Shown here: piece after piece, positions 34,666 through 43,707 of the stretch
How the letters are laid out: every line of letters begins with the position of its first letter
Position numbering within the stretch: position 1 is the first letter of the stretch
From: Anaerolineae bacterium
GTDB taxonomy: Bacteria > Chloroflexota > Anaerolineae > Aggregatilineales > Phototrophicaceae
DNA length: 64,000 nt
Direction: 5' to 3'
NCBI GenBank assembly: GCA_022822545.1
Contig: JAJEBE010000006.1
Coordinates: 144,807-208,806, forward strand
The notes under the pieces: generated by a model
Database searches by the model: none
Told to the model about the DNA's origin: nothing
What the model saw: the letters and a program-made list of their open reading frames with translations, nothing else
Translations under genes and position numbers: made by a program

Positions 34666-34722
34666 GATTTGCTCGGGCGAGCAAAGGCCGCTGTCTTATC
34701 CGCCGTCCGCGGGTATCGGGCA

Positions 34723-35895
34723 TTATTTGGCTTCAACGCCGGTCGCCTTTTCACTTTCTCCGAGGGGCTGCTCGTTGCTTGTCATAGCTAGCCGATAACT
34801 GCCGAGCGTGAGTTCAACTGTGCGCGCCCAACTGAAGAGCGCCGCCCGTTCCAGTCCTTTCCTCCGCGCCATATCGCGCCATTCGTCATTCGCCTTCAGC
34901 GCCTTGAGCTCGGCTGCCCAGCGCTCTTCGTCCGCCGATGGGAGGCATTTGCCCGCTGCGCCGGCCACTTCCGGCAAGGACGAGACATCGGATGTGAGTA
35001 CGGGCGCGCCGCAGGCCATGGCTTCCAAAACGGGCAAGCCGAAACCTTCAAAGACGGACGGGTACAAGAATGCTTCGGCGCAATTGTACCAAAATGGCAG
35101 GTCTGCGGCAGGTATGAATCCGACATGCTTGACGCTGCCGCTCAGCCCGAGGCCCTCGATGGCGGCCAGCACTTGCTTTCCCTGCCAGCCAAGGCCGCCG
35201 CCCAATATCAGCGGCAAGCGCTCGTCGGACTTCAAGCGCGCGTATGCCCGCAGCAGCATCTCCAGATTCTTGCGCGGCTCAAGCGTGCCGACATAAAGCC
35301 AGAAGCGCGCGGGCAGCCTCTCCTTTTGCCGAAAGCGCTCGCGCTCCGCCGGCAAGATCGGATGAAACAGCGTCTTATCGTAACCCAGCGGCGTGACATC
35401 AATCTTGCTCGCGGGGATCCCCAGCAGGGCGGTCAGGTCGTCGGCAGTGCTCCGGCTGATCGCCAGGATGCGCCTCGCGCGCGCGCAAGTCAAGGCCGTC
35501 ATGGTCTGCAAATAAAGGCGGCGCGCCTTGCTCAGCCGCTCCGGGAAACGCAGGAAACTCAGGTCGTAGATAGTAACCACCATCGGCGCGGCAAGCGCTA
35601 GCGGGGCGACAAATGCCAGCGCATGGTAGAGGTCGAATTGCCTGATGGCCCAAGGTTGCAGCGTCTGCTCCCACAAAATGCGGCGCAGCGGCCCTTCTGT
35701 GTCGAAGCGCGCCCGTTTCACGCTGATGCCGGAAAAGCTCGCCTGGCAGGCGGCGCCGACCAAGGCTTGAAACTGCCAGTTGGCTGGCGCTTGCCCCGGC
35801 AAGTGACGCAGCAAATTCACGATATAACCGTGAATGCCGGCCGAACGATATCCGGCTTGCCTGGAAAGCAGATGCGCGTTGAGACCGACCCTCAT
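34723..35895 (-). CDS. glycosyltransferase family 4 (GT-B)
   Basis: 390 residues beginning MRVGLNAHLLSRQAGYRSAGIHGYIVNLLRHL, the typical GT4 start; longer in-frame starts are rejected because the fold begins here. The donor-binding half contains LYVGTLEPRKNLEMLLRAY, VKHVGFIPAADLPFWYNCAEAFLYPSVFEGFGLPVLEAMACGAP, the E-x7-E motif that contacts the nucleotide sugar. Likely extends an envelope polysaccharide, together with the adjacent sugar transferase. Divergent from the rhodanese gene. Confidence 0.85.
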   Translation of the reverse strand: MRVGLNAHLLSRQAGYRSAGIHGYIVNLLRHLPGQAPANWQFQALVGAACQASFSGISVKRARFDTEGPLRRILWEQTLQPWAIRQFDLYHALAFVAPLALAAPMVVTIYDLSFLRFPERLSKARRLYLQTMTALTCARARRILAISRSTADDLTALLGIPASKIDVTPLGYDKTLFHPILPAERERFRQKERLPARFWLYVGTLEPRKNLEMLLRAYARLKSDERLPLILGGGLGWQGKQVLAAIEGLGLSGSVKHVGFIPAADLPFWYNCAEAFLYPSVFEGFGLPVLEAMACGAPVLTSDVSSLPEVAGAAGKCLPSADEERWAAELKALKANDEWRDMARRKGLERAALFSWARTVELTLGSYRLAMTSNEQPLGESEKATGVEAK

Positions 35896-36073
35896 ACGCC
35901 GAAGTATAGCATAGGCGCGCTCGCATCCGGGCAATCGCTGCTGATATGTCCCCGCTATGGCTGCCAAACTCTGTCGAATGCTGTAGCGGCGATTCGGTCG
36001 CCCGCCGATTCCAACTCCAAATATGCCGCGCCTCGAATTAGAATCGAGCGGAGAAATAGTGGGCTGATCGTAC

Positions 36074-36880
36074 ATGCAAGAGACCATACTCATCGCTGCC
36101 TTCTACAAGTTTATCCCCTTGCCGGATTACCGGGAGCTGCGGGACCCACTGCTGGCGCGCTGCCGGGCGGCGGGCTTGCGCGGTACGATTCTGCTGGCGG
36201 AAGAAGGCATTAACGCGACCATCGCCGGCCAGCGCCGGTCTGTGGAAGACCTGCTCCGCTACTTGCGCAGCGACCGGCGTTTCGACGATCTGGACATTAA
36301 GGAGTCTTATCACACGCGCATGCCGTTTCAGCGGATGAAGGTCCGCTTGAAGCGCGAGATCGTCGCCATGAAAGTCCCGGGCATCGACCCCAATCAGCGG
36401 GTGGGAACCTATGTAGAACCTCGGGATTGGAACCGCCTGATCGCGCAGGATGATGTCCTGCTCATTGACGCGCGCAACGACTATGAAGTCCAAATTGGCG
36501 CTTTTGAAAACGCGATAAACCCGGGCGCCGATTCCTTTCACGAGTTGCCCGGCTACCTCTCCGCGCATCTCGACCCGGCGACGCACAGGCGGGTCGCGAT
36601 GTATTGCACCGGCGGCATCCGCTGCGAGAAGGCGAGCGCCTACCTGCTGCAGTTGGGTTTTGAGGAAGTCTACCACTTGCGCGGTGGCATCTTGCGCTAT
36701 CTGGAAGAGGTGGAGCCATCGGCGTCGCTCTGGCGGGGCGAGTGCTTCGTATTTGATGAGCGAGTTTCGCTTGACCATGGCCTGCAAAAGGGCGAGATTG
36801 TGATTTGCGATGACTGCAAGGCCATGGTCAAACAAGCCGGAGAGAAATGTCCGCGCTGCGGGTCAAGCAATATCCTCTGA
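36074..36880 (+). CDS. trhO: rhodanese TrhO-like tRNA uridine hydroxylase
   Basis: 268 residues. An N-terminal ferredoxin-like domain (FYKFIPLPDYRELRDPLLARC, GTILLAEEGINATIAG) is followed by the rhodanese domain with active-site loop CTGGIRCEKAS; TrhO hydroxylates uridine 34 of tRNA using oxygen. The C-terminus is shorter than in E. coli TrhO and ends in a compact zinc-ribbon (CDDC ... CPRC). Start at 36074, divergent from the glycosyltransferase gene; TAGAAT at 36039-36044 may be its -10 element. Confidence 0.85.
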   Translation: MQETILIAAFYKFIPLPDYRELRDPLLARCRAAGLRGTILLAEEGINATIAGQRRSVEDLLRYLRSDRRFDDLDIKESYHTRMPFQRMKVRLKREIVAMKVPGIDPNQRVGTYVEPRDWNRLIAQDDVLLIDARNDYEVQIGAFENAINPGADSFHELPGYLSAHLDPATHRRVAMYCTGGIRCEKASAYLLQLGFEEVYHLRGGILRYLEEVEPSASLWRGECFVFDERVSLDHGLQKGEIVICDDCKAMVKQAGEKCPRCGSSNIL

Positions 36881-36970
36881 TTCGCTCGGCATGTCTTCTC
36901 GGCGCAAGAGCCGCGCTGAGCAAGCCTCCCGATTAGGACGCGCGGCTAGGCGGCGTAGGCAGATCGTACC

Positions 36971-36999
36971 TCTACATGAGTAATTTACGATTGTATAAT
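36971..36999 (+). promoter_or_regulatory. candidate promoter of metallophosphoesterase gene
   Basis: TCTACA (36971-36976), 17 bases, TATAAT (36994-36999). The start codon at 37034 lies about 28 bases past the predicted transcript start. Confidence 0.45.
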
Positions 37000-37033
37000 G
37001 GTTGGTGTAGTGAACGGTTAGGGTCTAGTGTGG

Positions 37034-37621
37034 ATGCAAATTGGAATCATATCAGACGTGCATGCCGATTATGACACGCTAGAGGATGTGCTCGCTCGCT
37101 TCGAAAAACATCATCAGGTGGATCAAATCCTGTGCGCCGGAGACTTGGTGGGGCGCGGCCCGGAGCCGGATCGGGTGGTGGACCTGATCCGCGCGCATGG
37201 CATCCCGGTCGCTCGCGGGAATCATGACGAGTGGGTCTACGGCATTCGGCAAGACAACCTCCAATACCTGCAAGAATTGCCGCTGGATTGGCAAGGCGAG
37301 TTGGCGGGCACTACCATCTACATGTGTCACGGCAAGCCCGGCAACAATATGTGGGGCATGTACAAAGATCATCTGTCGACCACCTATCTCAAGATGGTGC
37401 TCAGCTCGCTGAGAGCCGATGTTTTGGTCACCGGCCATACTCATTTGCCGCTGCATATCAAGACTCAGCACGGCTGCCTGGTTAATCCCGGCTCGCTGTA
37501 TACTTTTTCTTGCGCGCGCTCCACATCGCATACCTATGGCGTGCTGTCCTTGCCCGACCAGACCTTTCGCGTTTACGACGCCAATGCCAGTTGCGGCGAG
37601 CCGCCTATCGAAATCGTCTAG
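37034..37621 (+). CDS. metallophosphoesterase, YfcE/MJ0936-like
   Basis: 195 residues of the calcineurin-like phosphodiesterase fold. Metal ligands: IISDVHADYD (DxH), CAGDLVGRGPEPD (GDxxxR), RGNHDEW (GNHD), CHGKPG and VTGHTHLPLHI (GHTH). These small proteins hydrolyse phosphodiesters; natural substrates are unknown. ATG at 37034 chosen over GTG 37028. It lies between the rhodanese and a glycosyltransferase gene. Confidence 0.85.
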   Translation: MQIGIISDVHADYDTLEDVLARFEKHHQVDQILCAGDLVGRGPEPDRVVDLIRAHGIPVARGNHDEWVYGIRQDNLQYLQELPLDWQGELAGTTIYMCHGKPGNNMWGMYKDHLSTTYLKMVLSSLRADVLVTGHTHLPLHIKTQHGCLVNPGSLYTFSCARSTSHTYGVLSLPDQTFRVYDANASCGEPPIEIV

Positions 37622-37648
37622 GCGACGGCGCCGAGCCCCGGGCTAGTC

Positions 37649-38770
37649 ATGCGCGTCTTGATGCTCTCAAAAGCCTGTATCGTCGGGATCTATCAGCCCA
37701 AGCTGGAAGCCATCGCTCGCCGCGGCATTGACCTGACAGTGCTCGTCCCGCCGGCCTGGCGCGATGAACGCGGTTCGCAGCAACTGGAGCGCAGCCACAG
37801 CACCGGCTATCGGCTGCGCGCGATTCCCATTCGCTTCAACGGCAATTTCCACCTGCATCACTATCCGACGCTGGCGCGGGAGATCGCCGCCGCTCAACCG
37901 CAGATCGCGCATATCGACGAAGAACCCTACAACCTGGCGACCTGGCAGGCGCTGCGCCTGGCACGGCGGGCCGGCGCCAAATCGCTGTTCTTCACCTGGC
38001 AGAACATCCTGCGCCGCTATCCGCCGCCATTCAGTTGGGGCGAGCGCTGGGTCATGCGCCGGGCCGATTACGCCTTGGCGGGCACGGACGATGCCGCGGC
38101 GGTCTTGCGGCAGAAGGGCTTTGGCGGGCCGCTGCGGACGATCCCGCAGTTCGGCGCGTCCGGGGCGCTCTTTCGTCCGGTGGAGGCAAGACCATCGCGG
38201 CCCTTCACCATCGGTTTCATCGGTCGCGTCGTGCCGGAGAAAGGCGTTCACATCCTGCTCCAGGCAGCGGCGCAACTCGACGGCGAGTGGCGCTTGCGCC
38301 TGGTCGGCGGCGGCTCCTCAGTGGACGAGATGAAGGCGCTGGCGGCAACGCTGGAGATCGGCGGCCGGGCGGACTTCGCGGGCCAATTGCCATCAGAGGA
38401 ATTGCCCGCCGAATACGGCAAGATCGATGTGCTCGTCCTGCCTTCCCTGACGCGGCGAAATTGGAAGGAGCAGTTCGGGCGCGTATTGGTGGAGGCGATG
38501 GCGAGCGGCGTCGCGGTCATCGGCAGCGACAGCGGCGCGATACCGGCGGTTGTCGGCGGAGCCGGGAGCATCGTGCCCGAAGGAGATGTGCCGGCGCTGG
38601 CGCGAGCGCTGCGAGAAGTGCGCGATGACGCGGCTCTGCGAAGCGACTTGATCAAAAGGGGGCGGGCTCGTTTCCTGGCGCATTTCACCCACGACAGCAT
38701 CGCCGAGGCGACAGTCGAGGTGTATCGGGAACTCATGGACCGTTCATCTGTTGGCGCAAGCGGCGGATGA
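37649..38770 (+). CDS. glycosyltransferase family 4 (GT-B)
   Basis: 373 residues, MRVLMLSKACIVGIYQPKLEAIARRGIDLTVLVPP at the start and a donor-binding half with FTIGFIGRVVPEKGVHILLQAA, PSLTRRNWKEQFGRVLVEAMASGVAVIGSDSGAIPAVV. The usual E-x7-E motif is represented by EQFGRVLVEA. Sugar and acceptor unknown; with the other GT4 and the sugar transferase it suggests a locus for surface glycans. The 3' end overlaps recO by 38 bases in convergent orientation. Confidence 0.83.
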   Translation: MRVLMLSKACIVGIYQPKLEAIARRGIDLTVLVPPAWRDERGSQQLERSHSTGYRLRAIPIRFNGNFHLHHYPTLAREIAAAQPQIAHIDEEPYNLATWQALRLARRAGAKSLFFTWQNILRRYPPPFSWGERWVMRRADYALAGTDDAAAVLRQKGFGGPLRTIPQFGASGALFRPVEARPSRPFTIGFIGRVVPEKGVHILLQAAAQLDGEWRLRLVGGGSSVDEMKALAATLEIGGRADFAGQLPSEELPAEYGKIDVLVLPSLTRRNWKEQFGRVLVEAMASGVAVIGSDSGAIPAVVGGAGSIVPEGDVPALARALREVRDDAALRSDLIKRGRARFLAHFTHDSIAEATVEVYRELMDRSSVGASGG

Positions 38771-39518
38771 AATCAATACTTTCTAATTTCCGTTCCAGCA
38801 AGTGGGTGATGTAAGCGAGCATGATACGCTCGGCGCTGTCGTGCTGTGGCGGCGCGAGGCGCAGGCTGCTGACCGCGGAGTAAGATTGGCTGCTGCGCTG
38901 CAAGTGTCGCAATAGTTTCAGCGCGTCGAAGTCGATCTCAAGCAGGCGCGACGGCACTTGGGGCGCGGCGGCGCGGCTGACGACCCCGCCTTCTTCGCAA
39001 CTGAAGAATTGCCGCTCCGGCAGCAGGTCGGCGCGGGTGACGACGCATTCGAGCAGTTCGGGCCGGAAGCCGACCAAATCAAGCAGTTGCAGTTCGAAGA
39101 AGCGCGTGGCGAGGCGTGGATCTTCGGCATCGGCGATGCGCGACAGGGTCTCATGCAGCAGGAGAAAAAGCGCCGCGCCATCCTCCTCTTCATCGGCGGT
39201 GAAGCGATCAAGCAACTCGGCGACATAATTGGCGTAGGCGCCGCGCCCGAGGTGGTCGCGCAAGCCGAGATAGGGATCGATCAATTCGGCTTGCGTCAGG
39301 ATATCGAGGTTGCGTCCGCGGTGGATGACGCAGTCGCTGCGGGCGAAGAGTTCGACGTGGCCGCTGAGCTTGGCGCTGGGTTTGCGCGCGCCCTTGGCGA
39401 TGGCGCGGATTTTCCCCTGCTGCGGCGTGAAGAGGATGAGCAAGCGGTCGGACTCGCCGAAGTCGCGGCGGCTGAGGATGATGGCTTGGCTGCGGAACTG
39501 ACGCTGTGCTTTGGGCAT
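38733..39518 (-). CDS. recO: DNA repair protein RecO
   Basis: 261 residues. RecO anneals single strands and loads RecA on SSB-coated DNA. An N-terminal OB-fold (SQAIILSRRDFGESDRLLILFTPQQGKIRAIAKGARKPSAKLSGHVELFARSDC) is diagnostic; the helical C-terminal domain follows, ending RHLQRSSQSY and IDFIRRLRQQM. The four-Cys zinc site of some RecO proteins is not present. Start at 39518 (MPKAQRQF) chosen because the OB-fold begins there. Overlaps the glycosyltransferase gene end. Confidence 0.88.
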   Translation of the reverse strand: MPKAQRQFRSQAIILSRRDFGESDRLLILFTPQQGKIRAIAKGARKPSAKLSGHVELFARSDCVIHRGRNLDILTQAELIDPYLGLRDHLGRGAYANYVAELLDRFTADEEEDGAALFLLLHETLSRIADAEDPRLATRFFELQLLDLVGFRPELLECVVTRADLLPERQFFSCEEGGVVSRAAAPQVPSRLLEIDFDALKLLRHLQRSSQSYSAVSSLRLAPPQHDSAERIMLAYITHLLERKLESIDFIRRLRQQMNGP

Positions 39519-39695
39519 GGGCGGCTCGTTTGCTTTGGTCAGGTTGATTATAGCGGCTAGACTGACGCTGGGCGTTTCTTTTGCGACCGAGGGGCGCGTA
39601 GACAGCCACAAGATCCTCTACGTCGAGCGAGTAGAGGGCGTCGAGGCTCCGGCACTGCCGGCGATTGAACTGGTCTGATATTTTGTATGAGCGTG

Positions 39696-40109
39696 TTAGT
39701 CATTATCGCCGGTTACGCGCCGAGCGGCTGTGAAATCGCGACAATCGATGACCAGCTTGCCTTTGAGGCGGTTGCATTCGGCGCAGAGCAGTTGCAAGTT
39801 ATCGAGCGCCGAGGGCCCGCCTTTGGCGATAGGGACAATGTGATCGAGCACGAGCGAATCGGTCGCGCCGCAATTGGCGCAGCCTTCGCCGAAGTCCTCC
39901 GCCAATTGTCGATGCCAGCGCTCATGCCGCGCGCGCAGGGTCGCCCGTTCCCGCCGCTTGATTTGTGGCGGCACGGCGCGTTTGTAAGGCTGGGCCCGCG
40001 GCCACGGTCCCGCCCCGCGGCCGCCGCGCGCCATGAATCGCGCCAGGTCGCTGCCCGGCTCATGACAGTTGCAACGTCGAATCAAACACCCGCAATAGCC
40101 GCAGTACAT
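39696..40109 (-). CDS. HNH endonuclease
   Basis: 137 residues. Two N-terminal Cys clusters (YCGYCGCLIRRCNCHEPG) are followed by a basic linker and an HNH nuclease domain: CANCGATDSLVLDHIVPIAKGGPSALDNLQLLCAECNRLKG, with CxxC pairs binding structural zinc and DH...N...CN the catalytic H-N-H. Such free-standing nucleases are often McrA-like or mobile. No intein, intron or restriction partner is visible next to it. Confidence 0.82.
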   Translation of the reverse strand: MYCGYCGCLIRRCNCHEPGSDLARFMARGGRGAGPWPRAQPYKRAVPPQIKRRERATLRARHERWHRQLAEDFGEGCANCGATDSLVLDHIVPIAKGGPSALDNLQLLCAECNRLKGKLVIDCRDFTAARRVTGDND

Positions 40110-40276
40110 CGCATATTCCGACCAAGCAATCGAGACAGCAAGCCATAGCATAACAGACGCGGAGAAGCGGTGCTTGAGAGCGGGCAGTCATGACGGTCGT
40201 CGCAAGCTACGGGCTTTGCAGGGAGCCGGCTTTGGGCTAGATTCTTGGAGTACTGATGTGAAAGCAGGATTTGAAT

Positions 40277-41296
40277 ATGGCAGCCAAAGTCTTGATCGCC
40301 TCCTACCTTGAGCCGGAGCATATCGCGCGCATCCGCGCTGAGGCGCCGGCGTTTGATGTCATCTACCGGCCGGATCTTATCGGCGCGCCGCGCTTCCAGG
40401 CTGATCACACCTCGCCGCATGAGCGCAGTAAGGAAGAAGAAGCGGAATGGCGCGCGCTGCTGGCGCAAGCCGAGATCCTCTTCGACTTCGATCATACGCA
40501 CCGCGAAGACCTGCCCGAACTCGCGCCCCGGCTCAAGTGGATACAAGCCACCAGCGCCGGCATCGGCCAATTCGTCAAGCGCTACGGCTACGATCGCCCG
40601 GGCTGGATTTTCACCACCGCCAGCGGCGTACACGCTCGTCCGCTGGCCGAGTTCTGCTTGATGGCGATGCTGATGTTCGTCAAGAACTACCCGCTGATGG
40701 AAGCGCAGAAACGCGACCGTCACTGGCAGCGCTTCAACAACACGGAGCTGCGCGGCAAAACCGTCGGCATCATCGGCTTGGGTCGCATCGGCCGCGACCT
40801 GGCGCAAGTCTGCCGCTTCTTCGGCATGCGCGTCCTCGCTTGTCGCCGCAGCAATATCGATAGACCACCCTCCGTCGACGAGCAATATCCGCCTCAGAGG
40901 CTGGACGAACTCCTGCCCCTGGCCGACTTTCTTGTACTCTCTACGCCCCACACGCCGGAGACCGAAGGGCTTTTGAATGCCGGACGCATCGGCTTGATGA
41001 AGCCGGGCGCCGTGCTGATCAACATCGCTCGCGGCGCCATCGTCGATCAGGCGGCGCTGACGCGAGCGCTGCGTGAAGGTCGCCTTGGCGGCGCCGCGCT
41101 TGATGTCACCGACCCGGAACCGCTGCCGCCCGACGATCCGCTTTGGGCGCTGCCCAACGTCATCATCAGCCATCACTCCGCCAGCACAGCCGATACCGAA
41201 AACGGCAAGCTGACAGCGCTGTTCATCCGCAACCTGCGGCGCTACCTGAAGGGCGAGCCGCTGGAGAATCAGCTTGATCTTGATTTGATGTACTAG
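40277..41296 (+). CDS. D-2-hydroxyacid dehydrogenase
   Basis: 339 residues. NAD-binding motif GIIGLGRIGRDLAQ in the centre, with catalytic Arg (NIARGAIVDQ), Glu (DPEPLPPDDP) and His (SHHSAST) in the usual places. Reduces 2-keto acids such as glyoxylate, hydroxypyruvate or phenylpyruvate; specificity unclear. The ATG at 40277 has AGGA upstream. Its last four bases overlap the end of the convergent nagA gene. Confidence 0.85.
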   Translation: MAAKVLIASYLEPEHIARIRAEAPAFDVIYRPDLIGAPRFQADHTSPHERSKEEEAEWRALLAQAEILFDFDHTHREDLPELAPRLKWIQATSAGIGQFVKRYGYDRPGWIFTTASGVHARPLAEFCLMAMLMFVKNYPLMEAQKRDRHWQRFNNTELRGKTVGIIGLGRIGRDLAQVCRFFGMRVLACRRSNIDRPPSVDEQYPPQRLDELLPLADFLVLSTPHTPETEGLLNAGRIGLMKPGAVLINIARGAIVDQAALTRALREGRLGGAALDVTDPEPLPPDDPLWALPNVIISHHSASTADTENGKLTALFIRNLRRYLKGEPLENQLDLDLMY

Positions 41297-42468
41297 AGGC
41301 CCGGGACTGCTTTTTCTTCGGCGACATACACCGGCTCGCCGCCGATGAGCGTAGCGCGCAGGCCACCGTCGACGTCCCAGAGGACCAGATCCGCATCCGT
41401 GCCCGGTTGAAGCGAGCCTTTCCGCGGGTACATGCCGATGGCGCGCGCCGGCACGCGCGTGAGCATGGGCAGGGCCTTCGCCAGCGAGAGATCGCAGAAT
41501 GCCATCATGTTGCGCAAAGCCTGCGCCATGGTGAGCGTGCTGCCCGCCAGGCTGCCGCGGCGATCGCGGGCGATGCCGTCCTTGACGACAACCGCGACAT
41601 CGCCCATGCCGAACTCGCCATCGGCCAAGCCGGCGGCGCGCATGGCGTCGGTGACCACGATGACGCGCTCACTGCCGACCAGCCGCAGCAGCATGCGCAA
41701 CACCGCCGGATGAACATGCACGCCATCGGGGATGATCTCGAAGTTCACCGCCGGATCTTCACTGGCGGCGACGAAGCTGCCCGGCCGCCGATGGTGGATG
41801 CCGGCCATGCCGTTGAAGGTGTGCGTGATCTGCCGCAGGCCGGCGGCGATATACTCGCGCGTGGCCTCATAACTCGCGCCGCTATGCCCCTGCGACAGGA
41901 TAATGCCGCGCGCATGGGCGGCCCGCATCAATTCAGCCGCGCCATCAAGCTCCGGCGCTAATGTTATCTGCTTGATCGTCCCCAAATCGAGCCAGGGCAA
42001 ATACTCCTCGGCCGTCGGCGCGCGCAAATGCGCTTCCGGCTGAGAGCCGCGGTAATCCGGATTGAGATAGGGTCCCTCGAGGTGCGCGCCCAGCAAGGGG
42101 CTATGCGGCCGCCCGGCGCAAGCGCTTATCGTCGCCAGCGCCGCGTCAATCCGCTCGCGCGTATCCGCCATCGTCGTGCCGAGGAAGCTGGTCACGCCCT
42201 GCCGCGCCAAAAATTCGCAAAGGCCTTGCAGCGAGGACGGAGACGCGTCCATCACATCGTAGCCGTCCCCGCCATGCACGTGGAGATCGACGAAGCCGGG
42301 CAGAGCGTAGACGCCGCCGCCGTCGATGCGCCGATCGTCCGGCATTGGCTGGACGCCGGCAGCGGGACAAACATCCTTAATAAGACCATCCTCGAGGACC
42401 AGCGTGTGCCCGCTGAGGAAGCGATCCTCCTGCCAGATTTGACTGTTCTCGATCAGTAATCGCGGCAC
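41293..42468 (-). CDS. nagA: N-acetylglucosamine-6-phosphate deacetylase
   Basis: About 391 residues from GTG 42468 (VPRLLIENSQIW); earlier in-frame starts are possible. NagA removes acetate from GlcNAc-6-phosphate. Motifs: PGFVDLHVHGGDGYDVMD, GAHLEGPYLNPDYRG with the metal-binding Glu, SQGHSGAS, HTFNGMAGIHHRRPG, DGVHVHP and catalytic Asp in VVTDAMRAAG. Divergent from the SIS/hexosaminidase operon that should feed it, so a shared control region between 42469 and 42635 is plausible. Confidence 0.9.
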   Translation of the reverse strand: MPRLLIENSQIWQEDRFLSGHTLVLEDGLIKDVCPAAGVQPMPDDRRIDGGGVYALPGFVDLHVHGGDGYDVMDASPSSLQGLCEFLARQGVTSFLGTTMADTRERIDAALATISACAGRPHSPLLGAHLEGPYLNPDYRGSQPEAHLRAPTAEEYLPWLDLGTIKQITLAPELDGAAELMRAAHARGIILSQGHSGASYEATREYIAAGLRQITHTFNGMAGIHHRRPGSFVAASEDPAVNFEIIPDGVHVHPAVLRMLLRLVGSERVIVVTDAMRAAGLADGEFGMGDVAVVVKDGIARDRRGSLAGSTLTMAQALRNMMAFCDLSLAKALPMLTRVPARAIGMYPRKGSLQPGTDADLVLWDVDGGLRATLIGGEPVYVAEEKAVPGL

Positions 42469-42572
42469 GCTCGGCTGACCTGCCCTCTCCACCCATTCCG
42501 CAATGTGAAAAGAGTATAGCAGCAACCGCCGCCGCCGCTATGAGGGAATTCTGCCCGCGCCAAAACGTCAAT

Positions 42573-42601
42573 CTGTCAACTGTTCGTGTGTCTGCTAAAA
42601 T
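42573..42601 (+). promoter_or_regulatory. candidate promoter of amino-sugar operon
   Basis: CTGTCA (42573-42578), 17 bases, then TGC-TAAAAT (42593-42601), an extended -10 element. The predicted transcript starts near 42608, after an in-frame ATG at 42600, which favours the ATG at 42636 as the true start of the SIS protein. Confidence 0.5.
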
Positions 42602-42635
42602 GACTGACCAAAGGACTTTGAGCGAGGTTGCCTGG

Positions 42636-43676
42636 ATGGCCCGGGGCGAACACACACTGCGAGAAATCATGAGCCAGCCGGAAGTATGGGAGGAGGCGCT
42701 GGCGGCTTTCAGCGCGTCGCAAGAGCGCCTGGAATCGCTGCTTGCCTCGGCGAGCTTCGACCAGGTCATCGTCACGGGCTGCGGCTCAACCTACTATCTC
42801 GCCCTCTGCGCCGCCCGCCTCTTGCGCAAGAGCGGGCTCGACGCCACCGCCTTGCCCGCCTCGGAGCTGCTCCTGCATCCAGAATCAATCACCCTGCCGC
42901 AGCGCCGTTACCTGCTGCTGACCGTCTCGCGCTCCGGCACGACCAGCGAAACCGCGCGCGCGCAGCAAATCTTCCGCGCCCGAATCGGCGGCCCTGTGCT
43001 CACCGTCACCTGTGACAGCGCCAGCCCGCTTGCTCGCACTGCCGACCTCGCCATCGCCATTGATGCCGCGCAGGAAGTCAGCGTCGCCCAGACGCGCTCC
43101 TTCAGCAGCATGTTGGTCGTCGCGCAGCAGCTAGCCGCCATGATCGCCGGCCACGATCTCAACACCGGCCGACAGTTGCCCGCCATCTGCCGCCGCCTGC
43201 TGGCAAGCTACGGCGAACTGGCGCAGTCGCTGGGCGAGGATGGCGCTATAGAGAAGTTCTTCTTCCTCGGGTCGGACGCGCTCTACGGCATCGCCTGTGA
43301 AGCCATGCTCAAGATGAAAGAGATGTCCCTGTCTTACAGTGAGGCTTATCACACGCTGGAATTTCGTCACGGTCCGATGTCCATGGTCGGCGAAGACAGC
43401 CTGGTCATCGGCTTGGTCTCCCCCGAAGCCGCTAAACATGAACTCCGCGTGCTGGGCGAAATGGCTGACATGGGCGCCGAAGTATTGGCAATCGGACAGA
43501 CTCATACCGAAAATCATCAGTGTGTCAGGCTGCCGGCAGACCTGCCGCCTTGGTCCACGCCCGTCCTGCACCTGCCCGTATTACAATTGCTCGCTTACCA
43601 TCGCGCCATCTTCAACGGCTGCGATCCCGATAATCCGCAGCAGCTCACTGCAGTTGTCTCGCTGGACGACATATAA
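42636..43676 (+). CDS. SIS-domain amino-sugar phosphate isomerase/deaminase
   Basis: 346 residues (358 if the ATG at 42600 is used) with two SIS folds, like the isomerase half of GlmS. MARGEHTLREIMSQPEVWEEAL is the usual N-terminal helix; VTGCGSTYYLALCAA and TVSRSGTTSETARA bind the sugar phosphate; FLGSDALYGIACEAMLKMKEMSLSYSEAYHTLEFRHGPMSMV is the second fold. The glutaminase domain of GlmS is missing, so it more likely deaminates glucosamine-6-phosphate (FrlB/AgaS-like). First gene of a GlcNAc cluster. Confidence 0.8.
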   Translation: MARGEHTLREIMSQPEVWEEALAAFSASQERLESLLASASFDQVIVTGCGSTYYLALCAARLLRKSGLDATALPASELLLHPESITLPQRRYLLLTVSRSGTTSETARAQQIFRARIGGPVLTVTCDSASPLARTADLAIAIDAAQEVSVAQTRSFSSMLVVAQQLAAMIAGHDLNTGRQLPAICRRLLASYGELAQSLGEDGAIEKFFFLGSDALYGIACEAMLKMKEMSLSYSEAYHTLEFRHGPMSMVGEDSLVIGLVSPEAAKHELRVLGEMADMGAEVLAIGQTHTENHQCVRLPADLPPWSTPVLHLPVLQLLAYHRAIFNGCDPDNPQQLTAVVSLDDI

Positions 43677-43707
43677 CCGAAGCAACGCAAACGAGGTTCA
43701 ATCGCCT

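Noticed and set aside
39517..39678. 53-codon frame between recO and the HNH gene, ending in VERVEGVEAPALPAIELV
   Set aside because: Looks somewhat coding but has no ribosome-binding site, overlaps the recO start region, and is too short to judge.
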